Positions 7,171 to 16,694 of a stretch of DNA of 64,000 bases are shown piece after piece. The stretch's first letter is position 1, and the number at the start of each line of letters is the position of its first letter. Origin of the DNA: Stieleria sedimenti (lineage in GTDB: Bacteria; Planctomycetota; Planctomycetia; Pirellulales; Pirellulaceae); NCBI RefSeq assembly GCF_025060895.1, contig NZ_JANZKV010000261.1, forward strand, positions 1 to 64,000, given 5' to 3'. The notes beneath the pieces were generated by a model. The model saw only the letters and a list, made by a program, of their open reading frames with translations. It had not been told where the DNA came from and did not search any database. Made by a program: the position numbers and the translations under genes.

Positions 7171-9816
7171 ATGACCTTCCGATTCGACAAATTGACCACC
7201 AAAGCCCAAGGCCTGATCGCCGAAGCACAGGGGCGTGCGACATCGGCCGGCAATCCCGAAATCACCTCCCTGCACCTGCTCTCGGCCATGCTCGACGAAA
7301 GCGGTGGTATCACGGCCGCGCTGTTGTCCAAGATGAATGCCGATGCGAATCAACTGCGTGAACTGACCGCCAGCGAGTTCGAAAAATTGCCCAAGGTCAG
7401 CGGCGGCCGACAACCGGGCATCGCCGCGGAACTGCAATCGGCCCTCAACGAAGCCGCCACCAGTGCCCAGTCGCTGAAAGACGAATTCGTCAGCACCGAG
7501 CATCTGTTGCTGGGGATCACCAAAGCCAAGACGAAAGCGCAGAGTCTGCTCTCATTGTGTGGCGTCAGTGCCGACGACGTCTTGAAAGCGGCCAGCGAAA
7601 TCCGTGGCAGCGCACGCGTGACCGACCAGAACGCCGAAGACACCTATCAGGCGCTCGAGAAGTACGGCGTCGATCTGACCCAACTCGCCGCCGCCGGAAA
7701 ACTCGATCCGGTCATCGGCCGGGACAACGAGATCCGCCGCGTGATCCAAGTCTTGTCGCGACGGACGAAAAACAATCCCGTCCTGATCGGACAACCCGGT
7801 GTGGGAAAAACCGCGATCGCCGAAGGCTTGGCGCTGCGGATTTTCGAAGCCGATGTGCCCACCAGTCTGAAAAACAAACGGGTCATCGCGCTGGACATGG
7901 GAGCCTTGGTCGCCGGGGCGAAATTCCGCGGCGATTTCGAAGAACGCCTCAAAGCCGTGCTGCGAGAAGTCAAGGATTCCGATGGTCGCGTGATCCTGTT
8001 CATCGACGAACTTCACCTGGTCGTCGGCGCGGGCAAGGCGGAAGGTTCACCCGACGCGGCCAACTTGTTGAAACCGGAACTCGCCCGCGGCGCGCTCCGC
8101 TGCGTCGGCGCGACGACGTTGGACGAATACCGTCAACACATCGAAAAAGACGCCGCACTGGAACGGCGATTCCAACCGGTCTACGTCGAAGAGCCATCGG
8201 TCGAAGACTCGATCGCAATTCTCCGTGGCCTGAAATCACGCTACGAATCCCACCACGGCGTGCGGATCACCGACAGCGCCCTGGTCGCCGCCGCGACGCT
8301 CGCCGATCGTTACATCACCGAACGCTTCTTGCCGGACAAGGCCATCGACCTGGTCGATGAAGCGACCAGCCGATTGGCGATGGAAAAAGAAAGCGTGCCC
8401 GAACCCATCGACCGCATCCAACGCCGGTTACGACAATTGGAACTCGCGCAGCGACAACTTCAAGACGAAGACTCCAGTGATGCTTCGATTGTGAGCCGCC
8501 GCGAAGAGATTCAATCCGAAATGGAATCGCTCGGCAAAGAGCTTGCCGACCTGCGGGAACAATGGGAAAGCGAAAAGATCGGGCTCGATGGCGTGCAATC
8601 CATTCGTCAGGAAGCCGAAACACTGGCGCACCGATTCGCAACGCTCGACGCCGAAGCCAAGCAGACTCAGCTTCGCGGAGAAAACCCCGAAGACCTGTAT
8701 CGAGAGATGTTGGAAGTTCAATCGCGTCAGGCAGAACTCGAATCGAAACTGGAAGAAATCGAGAAACGCGATCAAGGTTCGTCCGGCGAAGAAACGTCCG
8801 ACGAACCCGAACGTCGGCTGCTGCGAAGAGAAGTGACGGCGGAGGAAATTGCCGAAGTGGTTTCAGCTTGGACCGGTGTTCCGGTAAGCCGAATGATGGA
8901 AACCGAACGGGCCAAATTGCTGGTCATGGAAGAACGCTTGCACACCCGCGTCATCGGTCAAGACGAGGCCGTGCGAGCCGTTTCCGATGCGGTCCGTCGC
9001 AGCCGCAGTGGCTTGGCCGACCCGAACCGGCCGATCGGATCCTTCTTGTTCCTCGGACCGACCGGCGTCGGCAAGACGGAACTGTGCAAGGCGCTCGCCG
9101 AAATCATGTTCGACGACGAGAACGCGATGGTGCGGATCGACATGTCCGAATTCATGGAACGACATAGCGTCGCGCGGATGATCGGTGCGCCGCCCGGATA
9201 CGTCGGCTACGAAGAAGGCGGAAAGTTGACCGAGGCCGTGCGTCGACGCCCCTACACCGTGATCCTGCTCGATGAAATCGAAAAGGCACACCCGGATGTG
9301 TTCAACATCTTGCTGCAGGTGTTGGACGACGGCCGGCTGACCGATGGTCACGGACGCACGGTGAACTTTACCAACGCGGTGATCGTGATGACCAGCAACG
9401 CGGGAAGCCAAGAGATCCAACAGATCGCGGCCGACGGCGGAGGCGAGGAGGAGATGCGGGAGGCCGTGGAACAGGCCTTGCGCACTCGGTTCTTGCCCGA
9501 GTTCCTCAACCGCATCGACGACACCGTCATTTTCCGTCCGTTGAATCAAGCCCAAATCCGCCAGATCGTCAAACTGCAACTCGCCCATCTCGGACGCCGC
9601 TTGCACGACAACGGGCTGACGCTTGAGGTCACCGATGCGGCCATTGATGAGATCGCCAAGACCGGCTACGACCCGACCTACGGTGCACGCCCGCTCAAAC
9701 GCGTGATCCAGCGTGAAGTTCAAAATGAACTGGCAACCGCGCTGCTGAAAAGCGAATTTGCCGAAGGCAGCACCGTCACGGTCGACCATGACGGAGTGAA
9801 CTACGTGTTCGGGTAA
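7171..9816 (+). CDS. clpB: ATP-dependent chaperone ClpB (Hsp100 disaggregase)
   Basis: Hexameric AAA+ disaggregase of 881 residues, close to the usual ~860. The N-terminal Clp-N repeats span about 1-145 ([16 protein letters not shown] and [11 protein letters not shown]). The first ATPase domain has Walker [16 protein letters not shown] and Walker [10 protein letters not shown]. The coiled-coil M-domain spans about 410-550. The second ATPase has [16 protein letters not shown] and [14 protein letters not shown]. The M-domain distinguishes it from ClpA and ClpC. An AGGAG ribosome site at 7157-7161 supports the start. It works with DnaK, encoded just upstream. No CIRCE or sigma-54 site is visible directly before it. 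The stop codon is the first triplet of a 60-bp repeat. Confidence 0.97.
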   Translation: MTFRFDKLTTKAQGLIAEAQGRATSAGNPEITSLHLLSAMLDESGGITAALLSKMNADANQLRELTASEFEKLPKVSGGRQPGIAAELQSALNEAATSAQSLKDEFVSTEHLLLGITKAKTKAQSLLSLCGVSADDVLKAASEIRGSARVTDQNAEDTYQALEKYGVDLTQLAAAGKLDPVIGRDNEIRRVIQVLSRRTKNNPVLIGQPGVGKTAIAEGLALRIFEADVPTSLKNKRVIALDMGALVAGAKFRGDFEERLKAVLREVKDSDGRVILFIDELHLVVGAGKAEGSPDAANLLKPELARGALRCVGATTLDEYRQHIEKDAALERRFQPVYVEEPSVEDSIAILRGLKSRYESHHGVRITDSALVAAATLADRYITERFLPDKAIDLVDEATSRLAMEKESVPEPIDRIQRRLRQLELAQRQLQDEDSSDASIVSRREEIQSEMESLGKELADLREQWESEKIGLDGVQSIRQEAETLAHRFATLDAEAKQTQLRGENPEDLYREMLEVQSRQAELESKLEEIEKRDQGSSGEETSDEPERRLLRREVTAEEIAEVVSAWTGVPVSRMMETERAKLLVMEERLHTRVIGQDEAVRAVSDAVRRSRSGLADPNRPIGSFLFLGPTGVGKTELCKALAEIMFDDENAMVRIDMSEFMERHSVARMIGAPPGYVGYEEGGKLTEAVRRRPYTVILLDEIEKAHPDVFNILLQVLDDGRLTDGHGRTVNFTNAVIVMTSNAGSQEIQQIAADGGGEEEMREAVEQALRTRFLPEFLNRIDDTVIFRPLNQAQIRQIVKLQLAHLGRRLHDNGLTLEVTDAAIDEIAKTGYDPTYGARPLKRVIQREVQNELATALLKSEFAEGSTVTVDHDGVNYVFG

Positions 9817-9952
9817 ACACCAACGTGCGCTGGTGTGCAGGCTTCAGCCGCCCGTTTCGCTGCTCCGCAGCGACCGGGGATCGCCTCAAGGCTAAACACC
9901 AACGTGCGCTGGTGTGCAGGCTTCAGCCGCCCGTTTCGCTGCTCCGCAGCGA
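9814..9952. repeat. 60-bp exact direct repeat after clpB
   Basis: Bases 9814-9873 and 9893-9952 are identical over 60 positions, spaced 79 bp apart. Each copy contains palindromes CACCA/TGGTG and CGCTGC-TCC-GCAGCG. Copy one begins at the clpB stop codon TAA. Fourteen bases of the unit recur inverted at positions 1-14 of the window. Confidence 0.85.
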
Positions 9953-9985
9953 AACGAAAATGGCCTCAAGGCGCAGGTCGGGAGA

Positions 9986-10014
9986 GGCCCGTTGGCATGC
10001 ACAGCATGCCCTAC
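9986..10014. repeat. 29-bp dispersed palindromic repeat, copy 1
   Basis: The reverse complement of these 29 bases is identical to 53748-53776. The core GGCATGCACAGCATGCC is a near-perfect palindrome. A shorter relative lies at 21493-21513. It sits between clpB and the dehydrogenase gene, which are convergent. Confidence 0.75.
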
Positions 10015-10036
10015 CCCACTGCCGCGACAAGTCAGA

Positions 10037-11611
10037 CTACAGATCCGCCGTTGTCCACACGCCGTCGATGCGGCGTGGGGTTTGGCCGGTCGGGTTCTTG
10101 TCCGCCAACAACGCCGGTAATCGTTCCGGCCGGACGTTGTCGTAGCTGGTCAGTTTCCCGAACCGCAGCAACGATCCGGGGACGCCGACGGCGGTGAAAC
10201 CCGGGTGCCCGGTCGCGGGAAAGGGGCCGCCGTGATTCATCGCGGCCGAGACGGCGACTCCGGTCGGCATCTTGTCGTTGAGCACCCGCCCGACCTTCGG
10301 CGTCAATTCGAACGCCACCTGATCGTACGACGCATCGTCGCTGCCGGCCGGATCGCTGTAAACGCAGCCGGTCAAGTTGCCTTCCAAACTGGCCACGACG
10401 TTGCAGAGTTCATCCAGGTCCTCGGTGACCACGACCAATGATGCATTGCCGAACGCTTCGGTTTGAAATCCTTCGGGATCGGCCAGGAACTGTGTTCCGG
10501 TCGCGGTCATCAACGTGTTGGCCAGCGCACATCGGCCGGCTTCGACGTCGCCGCCGCCGACCAACAACTCGGCGCCAAACGAGCAGAGTTTCTCGATGCT
10601 GTCTTTCAAGCTTCCGGCAACGGCGGGTGACAACAGGGTTCCGGCGGGCGATCCGGCAAAGCGTTCTTTGACCGCGGCGATGAATTTGTCGGTACCCTCG
10701 CCGGCGATCGCCAGCACCACGCCGGGATTGGTGCAAAACTGGCCGGATCCCATCAACGCGCTGCCGCAAAACTCGTCGACAATCTCGTCGCCGCGGGCGG
10801 CCAGGGCACCCGGCAACAACACGACCGGGTTGACGCTGGAAAGTTCCAAATAGATCGGTTTGCCGGCCGCGTCAGCGGCGGCCTTGAGTTTCAGTCCGGC
10901 CGACCGGCTGCCGGTGTACCCGGTCGCACCGACGCGTGGATCGGCGACCAAACGCTCGCCGTCGGCATGTCCGGTGCGATAGATCAACTGAACGATTGCG
11001 GCGGGCATGCCGGTTTCTTTTGCGGCTTCCAATGCCAGTCCTGCAAACAGACGCGTCGTTTCGGGGTGGGAACTGTTGGCTTTGCCGATGACGGGATTGC
11101 CGGCCGCGATCGCCGCGGCAAAGTCCCCGCCGGAAACCGATCCGAAGGCAAAGGGGAAGTTATTGGGTCCGAACACACAAACCGGTCCGAGCGGCTCGTA
11201 GCAGGAGCGAATCCCGGCGGCGGTGTCGATCGTCGCCATCGCCCAATCACCGCTGCGACAGGATTCTGCGGCGGAACGAAGTTGACCACTGGTTCGTGGC
11301 AACTCTCCGTCGGCGAGTCGCGGTGACTTGGCCAGACCGGTTTCGGCGTGTGCCGCCTCGACCAAGCTGTCTTTGGCCGCATCGATCTTGTCGGCGTACA
11401 AATCCAAGAACTCCGCGATCTTCGCCGCGGGAAGCGTTCGCATTTCGCGAGCCGCTTCGGCGGCGGCATCCAGCGCGGCATCGCAATCGGCCCACGAACT
11501 GATCGGAAACTCGGCGGGCAGCTTTTCGTTGGTGTTCGGGTTGGTCGCTTGGAACGTGCCGACCGAATCGGCGTCGCGCCAGGTTCCGGCGAGGAGTACT
11601 TTTGCGGTCAT
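10037..11611 (-). CDS. 2,5-dioxovalerate (alpha-ketoglutarate semialdehyde) dehydrogenase
   Basis: Aldehyde dehydrogenase of 524 residues oxidising 2,5-dioxopentanoate to 2-oxoglutarate with NAD(P)+. The N-terminus (MTAKVLLAGTWRDADS, ATNPNTNEKL) is typical of this subgroup. The cofactor region includes GPNNFPFAFGSVSGGD and AAGNPVIGKANSSHPET. The catalytic Glu is in YLELSSVNPVVLLPG and the nucleophile Cys in GSGQFCTNPG. It follows, on the same strand, a FAH-family sugar-acid dehydratase whose product would be its substrate. Together they form the last two steps of a non-phosphorylative (Weimberg-type) pentose or hydroxyproline-like route to the TCA cycle. A general aldehyde dehydrogenase is less likely given the neighbour. 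Confidence 0.88.
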   Translation of the reverse strand: MTAKVLLAGTWRDADSVGTFQATNPNTNEKLPAEFPISSWADCDAALDAAAEAAREMRTLPAAKIAEFLDLYADKIDAAKDSLVEAAHAETGLAKSPRLADGELPRTSGQLRSAAESCRSGDWAMATIDTAAGIRSCYEPLGPVCVFGPNNFPFAFGSVSGGDFAAAIAAGNPVIGKANSSHPETTRLFAGLALEAAKETGMPAAIVQLIYRTGHADGERLVADPRVGATGYTGSRSAGLKLKAAADAAGKPIYLELSSVNPVVLLPGALAARGDEIVDEFCGSALMGSGQFCTNPGVVLAIAGEGTDKFIAAVKERFAGSPAGTLLSPAVAGSLKDSIEKLCSFGAELLVGGGDVEAGRCALANTLMTATGTQFLADPEGFQTEAFGNASLVVVTEDLDELCNVVASLEGNLTGCVYSDPAGSDDASYDQVAFELTPKVGRVLNDKMPTGVAVSAAMNHGGPFPATGHPGFTAVGVPGSLLRFGKLTSYDNVRPERLPALLADKNPTGQTPRRIDGVWTTADL

Positions 11612-11671
11612 GATAAGATTGTCGATGGGTTGAGATTGGAGTTGGAAAGAGTATCAGCCGACGGGCGAAAG

Positions 11672-11730
11672 GTGGGATAGGCTTCCAGCCTGTCAATGCT
11701 GGGGCTGACGAGCCTGGAAGCCTATCCCAC
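11672..11730. repeat. Inverted repeat of the GGCTTCCAGCCT family, copy 1
   Basis: Arms 11672-11691 and 11711-11730 pair at 19 of 20 positions around a 19-nt loop. The same sequence theme (gtggga-agg-cttccag) returns at 19499-19554, 52116-52208, 53803-53826 and 63816-64000. It lies in the gap between the two pentose-acid genes and could reduce expression of the downstream dehydrogenase. Confidence 0.75.
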
Positions 11731-11736
11731 GTTCGT

Positions 11737-12591
11737 TTACCCCTGAATGATCGGATTACTGAGCGTGCCGACGCCGTCGATGGTGATATTGACGATGTCG
11801 CCGGGCAGCAGTGTGAAATCGCTGGTGGGGACGATCCCCGTCCCGGTCATCAGAAACGCACCGGCGGGGAACGAATTGTCTCTGGCGAGCCAGTCGACCA
11901 GGTTTTCAAACGTTCGTGCCATCTGGCCGCCGCTGGTCTGTTGATCGAAAACCGTCTGGCCGTCGCGGACGATCTGCAAGTCCACGCCGATCGAATCCGC
12001 CGGCGGCAAGGCGTCGAACAAGGTGATCCATGGCCCCAGTCCGGCGCATTGGTCATAACACTTCGCTTGCGGCAGGTAGAGCGGGTTTTCGCCCTCGATG
12101 TCTCGCGAACTCATGTCATTGCCCACGGTCAATCCCACGATCCGCATTTGGGGGCTGATCACCAGCGTGATTTCGGGTTCGGGCACGTTCCAGCTGGCAT
12201 CCGATCGAATCCGCAGCGGTTGCCCGTAACCGGACACACGATGGGGAGTTGCTTTGAAAAACAATTCGGGGCGATCGGCGTTGTAGACCCGGTCGTAGCA
12301 CGACGCAGCGGCTTCGGACTCCTCCATCCGTGCCGTTTGAGAACGCTTGTAGGTGACGCCGGCCGCCCAGACTTCCTGATGGTCGATCGGGGGCAGCCAT
12401 CGCAGTTGCTCATCGATCTCGATCGCGGCTTCGGTTTGTAGGGACTCGGCAGCGGCAATTGGCGTGGAATGGGCGATCAGATCCGACAGGCTGGCGATTT
12501 GATCGGTCATCACCAACGGAAATAATTCGTTTTCGCGGACCAGTCCGACGCGAATCGTGTCGGAAGCATCAAAGAATTTTGCTACTTTCAT
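11737..12591 (-). CDS. FAH-family 2-keto-3-deoxy-sugar-acid dehydratase
   Basis: Fumarylacetoacetate hydrolase-fold enzyme of 284 residues, most like 2-dehydro-3-deoxy-D-arabinonate dehydratase (also annotated AraD1 or GguC-like). It would convert a 2-keto-3-deoxypentonate to 2,5-dioxopentanoate. Visible family signs are WAAGVTYKRSQ, the metal ligands in WNVPEPEITLVI, the acidic motif VGNDMSSRDIEGENPLYLPQ and the C-terminal GTGIVP and PGDIVNITIDGVGTLSNP. The next gene downstream encodes the dehydrogenase for that product. No pentose dehydrogenase or lactonase is in the window. Its ATG abuts the first possible ATG of the divergent gene (CATATG at 12589-12594). A plain FAH hydrolase is the alternative. 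Confidence 0.82.
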   Translation of the reverse strand: MKVAKFFDASDTIRVGLVRENELFPLVMTDQIASLSDLIAHSTPIAAAESLQTEAAIEIDEQLRWLPPIDHQEVWAAGVTYKRSQTARMEESEAAASCYDRVYNADRPELFFKATPHRVSGYGQPLRIRSDASWNVPEPEITLVISPQMRIVGLTVGNDMSSRDIEGENPLYLPQAKCYDQCAGLGPWITLFDALPPADSIGVDLQIVRDGQTVFDQQTSGGQMARTFENLVDWLARDNSFPAGAFLMTGTGIVPTSDFTLLPGDIVNITIDGVGTLSNPIIQG

Positions 12592-12624
12592 ATGTCAAAC
12601 CTTATTAATGAATGGTCCCAACGG

Positions 12625-15600
12625 ATGGCATACATCGTGAACGTACCCCCGACGAACCGCCCGAGCCTGCATCGGCGGTTGACCTTCGCCTTCGCCGCGG
12701 TCGCAACAACCATCACGATGACGTTTGCCGGTTGCAGCTGCACTCGAGACCCTGGCGGAAACGGAAACGGTACCACGCCACCGCTCAACAGTGAATCGGA
12801 GGCGAACCTGGTAAAAATCAATCAGGCGCTCGCGGCGACGGAAAACATGGAACCCGAGCAAGCCGAACAACTCTGGTCGGGGCTGCGAAATCAGTTTTCC
12901 GACGACCCCTCGGTGGCACTCAACCGGGCGCTCAACGCCGTGCTGGCGGTCGACATGCTGACCGCCGCGGCGACCGACTCGGTCAAATCCGGCGAAGAAA
13001 AACAGGCGGCGCGGTCGCGGCTTCCCGACGCGATCGAAGCGGCGCGCAAGGCGATCGAAGATTATCAGAAGAATTCCGGCGACGAGATCACCAAACGATG
13101 GCTGAACAGCCGCATCGACGCTCACGAGGCGGCGCTGCTGGGGGCGACGATCGGCAAATCGCTGCGCCGCGATCTGTTCAACCGTCTGACCCAAGCCATC
13201 GATGGACCGATGGGAGACGACCCCAGGACCGTCATCTTGGGCGGACCGCTGATCGACCTGTTGGAAAAAATGTCCGACCCCGTCGATGGGCTACCGGATT
13301 CCGTCTTGAAACCGGCTGCCAAGTCGCTGCAAAGACTTTCCGACGAAAACGATGACAATCTGTTCCTGGCGCTGCGGGCACTGCGGTTGGCGATCGACAA
13401 CCAAGATCCCTCCGCTGCCGAACTGGTCGATCGCACCTGGCGTCTGGCCCAAGCCGTCGAACCGACCTTGGCCGCCTACACCAAACCGATCGGTCTTTCG
13501 CCCGAAGACCTGGTCAATCAAATCAAAGCGGCGATCGAGAAGGGGGACTGGGCCAAAGCCGACCAGTCCTCGGTCTTGTGGTCCAACGTCCTGAACCCGT
13601 TGGAGATTGTCCGCACCGATCGGCGCCGGACGTCGCCACACCCGTTGGACCGACTGAACTTCAACACCGTCCGTCAGCTGAGCGCCGAAATCGCCACCGC
13701 CAAACCGATCGCCGGCGACGAAGCCACGATCTCATTTGAGTTTTCGTCCGCCGGTGACGCCGCACGGGTGTTGCCCCTGGACGCCGATCTGGATTTCAAA
13801 ATGGATCTGGCCGCCGTCACCAGCGACGGAAAACTGAGTTTGCTGACGCAGCAAGGCGACACCTGGGACGCGATCGCCGAACTCGATCTCGGTGTCACAC
13901 CGAGCGGTTTGGTGGCCGCGGATTTATTCATGGTCGACAGCAGTGATTCCGATCGCATCAAACGCAGCGGACCGGTCACCGGCAATGAAACCGAGCGAGA
14001 CTATTCGACCAAAGTCCGCCACGACACATTGCCGGCCCTGATCGCGTACGGCTCGTTCGGTTTGCGTCTGATTCAGATCGATACCCGCAGCGAAACTCCC
14101 GCCGACAAGCGATTGACGTGGGTCGAAAAGACGACCGGGCTGGAAGATCTGCCGGCGATTACGGCCGTGACGACCGGCGACTTGGAAGGCGATGGAGACT
14201 TGGATTTGATCGTCGCGCCGGCGGACGGCCAGATCCGTGTCTGGATCAATCGCGGCAACCGGACCTTTTTCGAAGCTCCCATCGGAACCAGCACCGTAGA
14301 CGCCGACGATCCGATCGCCGACATGACGATTGCCGACCTGGATCGCGACATCGACCTGGACGTCCTGGCCATCCACCAGTCCGGACGCGTCAGCATCTTG
14401 GAAAACCTGCTGCACCTGCAATTCCGCTTCCGAACGTTGGACGACGTGCCGACGCTGCCGGTCGCCGAAGACGATCGTTCACTGAGCATCGTGGTCGAAG
14501 ACGTGGACGCCAACGTCGGCTGGGATGTCATCACGACGTCCAGCCAACAATCGATGGTCGCCTTCGGAAACTCAGCCGACATCGGCGTCTGGACCGTCGA
14601 CCGTGTCGAAACGGGGCCAGGCTTTCAATCGCGGCCGGCCATGGCCGACTTTGACAACGATTCCTATCTCGAGTTGATCGGCCCGGCGTCATCAACCAAG
14701 GCGGCACAAACGTTGAAACTCGGCCCCTGGGGAATCAACGTCGTCAACACGGACACCGAACTGCCCGAGAACCTGACGGGCGGCGCCGCAGCCGACTTCA
14801 ACAGCGATGGCCGCATCGACCTCGTCTCGCTCAGCGGCGATGACATCCGAGTCGGCATCAACCAGTCCGCCGGCGACGCGCACCAGATCTCGGTTCGCTT
14901 CAAAGGCATCGCCGACAACGCCGCGGCGAGCGGACGTGTGAACCACTACGCCATCGGATCGGTGCTGGAACTGCGATTCGGGCCGCACTATCGAAGCCGG
15001 ATCGTCCGCGGACCGGCGACGCATTTCGGCATGGACGGATTCGACTCGGCCGACACCATCCGTGTCATCATGCCCAATGGATTGACGCAAACGATCCGCA
15101 GCCCCGAGGTCGACTCCATCATCGAAGAAGAGCAAACGCTGAAGGGATCGTGCCCGTACCTGTACAGCTGGGACGGAGAGCGGTTTGCATTTGTCACCGA
15201 TTGCTTGTGGGCGGCTCCGTTGGGACTACAAGTCGCCGCCGGCGTCGTTCAGCCGGATCGGCCGTGGGAGTATCTGAAAATTGACGGCGATCTGGTGCGG
15301 CAAAATAAAAACGGCGAATACGAGTTTCGGCTGACCGAAGAACTGTGGGAAGTCGCCTACGTCGACAAAATTGAATTGACGGCCGTCGACCATCCCGCCG
15401 ACGTCGCGATCTATTCCAACGAAAAAGTCGGCCCCCCCAGCGTCGCGACACCCACCATTTTTTCCTTTGATGAAAACGAATTGCATCCGGTCGCTGTCGC
15501 TTCGGACACCCGGGCAAACGACGTGACGGAATGGTTGACCTCGGCCGATGAACGCTACGTTCAAGGCTTCGACCGACGGATTCGACAAGGACTTTGCCCG

Positions 15601-16497
15601 CCACACTGGATCGATTTGGATTTCGGTGACGCGGTCAAGCAACGGCTCAGCGGCGACGACAACGCGGCGGTCTATCTCGTGCTCCGCGGTTGGATCTTGC
15701 CGACCGACACGTCGTTGAACATTCAAATCGACCAAAACCCCGAACTGCCGGCGATCGAATTTCCGTCGGTGTGGGTGCCCGATGCGTCGGCCGAATCGGG
15801 TTGGCGAAACGCCATCGAGTTCATGGGCTTTCCGGGCGGCAAGACCAAGACGATCGTCGTCGAAGTTTCCGAGCACCTGCAGCCGCACGATCCACGCCTT
15901 CGCGTGCGGACCAGTGCGCAAATCTATTGGGACGCGGCCTCGCTGGCGATCCAGGACGATCCGGCGTCCAGCGTGACCCAGCCGATGCCGTTGATCGACG
16001 CCGAAGTCGCTTTCCATGGGTTTTCCAAACGCATCCAAGCGGACTCGACGCGTCCGGAAACCTATGACTACGGGCAAGCCGATTCGCAACCGAAATGGCC
16101 GCCGCTGCGTGGGACCGTGACACAATTCGGCGACTGCAGCGACCGACTACGCGACTGGGATGACTCGATGGTCGTGATCAGCGGCGGCGATGAAATCCGG
16201 ATGCGGTTTCGCGCCCCCGAGCAAACGCTGCCGGAGGGTTGGAAACGCGATTTCATCTTGCACTGCGTGGGCTGGGACAAGGACGCGGACCTCAACACCC
16301 TGACCGGGCAATCCATCGGACCGTTGCCGATTCGGGACATGCGTGGCTACCCCCCGACGGCCGAGTCGGCCGATCAGTTTGACGCGGTCGAACGCAAGAA
16401 CGCCGATTCGCTGCGTCGCCGTCAGTCGTTCCGAGCGTTTTGGAATCGCGGTCTGCCGAGCAACAAACCGTTTTTGACGACCGTCGATGCCGGTTAG
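12625..16497 (+). CDS. FG-GAP/ASPIC repeat lipoprotein
   Basis: Very large (about 1290 residues) exported protein. The ATG at 12625 is chosen so that the leader RRLTFAFAAVATTITMTFAGC forms a lipoprotein signal with lipobox FAGC; an ATG at 12592 abuts the divergent gene's start. Residues ~60-330 are helical and TPR-like. From ~370 there are FG-GAP/VCBS calcium-type units (DLEGDGDLDLIVAP, DLDRDIDLDVLAI, DFNSDGRIDLVSL), each one propeller blade. An ASPIC/UnbV segment follows (~780-850), then a long C-terminal beta-rich region (YLYSWDGERFAFVTDCLWAA onward) seen in other ASPIC proteins. It opens a rightward cluster with the five-haem cytochrome and another CRTAC1 protein. The substrate is unknown; surface binding or a redox-linked role is a guess. 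Confidence 0.82.
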   Translation: MAYIVNVPPTNRPSLHRRLTFAFAAVATTITMTFAGCSCTRDPGGNGNGTTPPLNSESEANLVKINQALAATENMEPEQAEQLWSGLRNQFSDDPSVALNRALNAVLAVDMLTAAATDSVKSGEEKQAARSRLPDAIEAARKAIEDYQKNSGDEITKRWLNSRIDAHEAALLGATIGKSLRRDLFNRLTQAIDGPMGDDPRTVILGGPLIDLLEKMSDPVDGLPDSVLKPAAKSLQRLSDENDDNLFLALRALRLAIDNQDPSAAELVDRTWRLAQAVEPTLAAYTKPIGLSPEDLVNQIKAAIEKGDWAKADQSSVLWSNVLNPLEIVRTDRRRTSPHPLDRLNFNTVRQLSAEIATAKPIAGDEATISFEFSSAGDAARVLPLDADLDFKMDLAAVTSDGKLSLLTQQGDTWDAIAELDLGVTPSGLVAADLFMVDSSDSDRIKRSGPVTGNETERDYSTKVRHDTLPALIAYGSFGLRLIQIDTRSETPADKRLTWVEKTTGLEDLPAITAVTTGDLEGDGDLDLIVAPADGQIRVWINRGNRTFFEAPIGTSTVDADDPIADMTIADLDRDIDLDVLAIHQSGRVSILENLLHLQFRFRTLDDVPTLPVAEDDRSLSIVVEDVDANVGWDVITTSSQQSMVAFGNSADIGVWTVDRVETGPGFQSRPAMADFDNDSYLELIGPASSTKAAQTLKLGPWGINVVNTDTELPENLTGGAAADFNSDGRIDLVSLSGDDIRVGINQSAGDAHQISVRFKGIADNAAASGRVNHYAIGSVLELRFGPHYRSRIVRGPATHFGMDGFDSADTIRVIMPNGLTQTIRSPEVDSIIEEEQTLKGSCPYLYSWDGERFAFVTDCLWAAPLGLQVAAGVVQPDRPWEYLKIDGDLVRQNKNGEYEFRLTEELWEVAYVDKIELTAVDHPADVAIYSNEKVGPPSVATPTIFSFDENELHPVAVASDTRANDVTEWLTSADERYVQGFDRRIRQGLCPPHWIDLDFGDAVKQRLSGDDNAAVYLVLRGWILPTDTSLNIQIDQNPELPAIEFPSVWVPDASAESGWRNAIEFMGFPGGKTKTIVVEVSEHLQPHDPRLRVRTSAQIYWDAASLAIQDDPASSVTQPMPLIDAEVAFHGFSKRIQADSTRPETYDYGQADSQPKWPPLRGTVTQFGDCSDRLRDWDDSMVVISGGDEIRMRFRAPEQTLPEGWKRDFILHCVGWDKDADLNTLTGQSIGPLPIRDMRGYPPTAESADQFDAVERKNADSLRRRQSFRAFWNRGLPSNKPFLTTVDAG

Positions 16498-16694
16498 CAG
16501 GACCGAGCCGCGGAAAAACGTCGCATCGGGAGCGGACGGACCAAACCGAAAGCGGTTTGGTTGCGTCGTGATTGGTGGAGCGAATCAGATTCGCCGCAAC
16601 AATGGACTGTGGCGGAGAACGTATTGAGGCGTCACCGAAAGATCAGCCGTTTGCCGCCAGCCCCCCACTGCCACAACCTCCCTCCGCTTTTCCC

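Noticed and set aside
12592-12624. Start of the FG-GAP lipoprotein at 12592
   Set aside because: It would abut the divergent ATG; the ATG at 12625 gives a compact lipoprotein leader.
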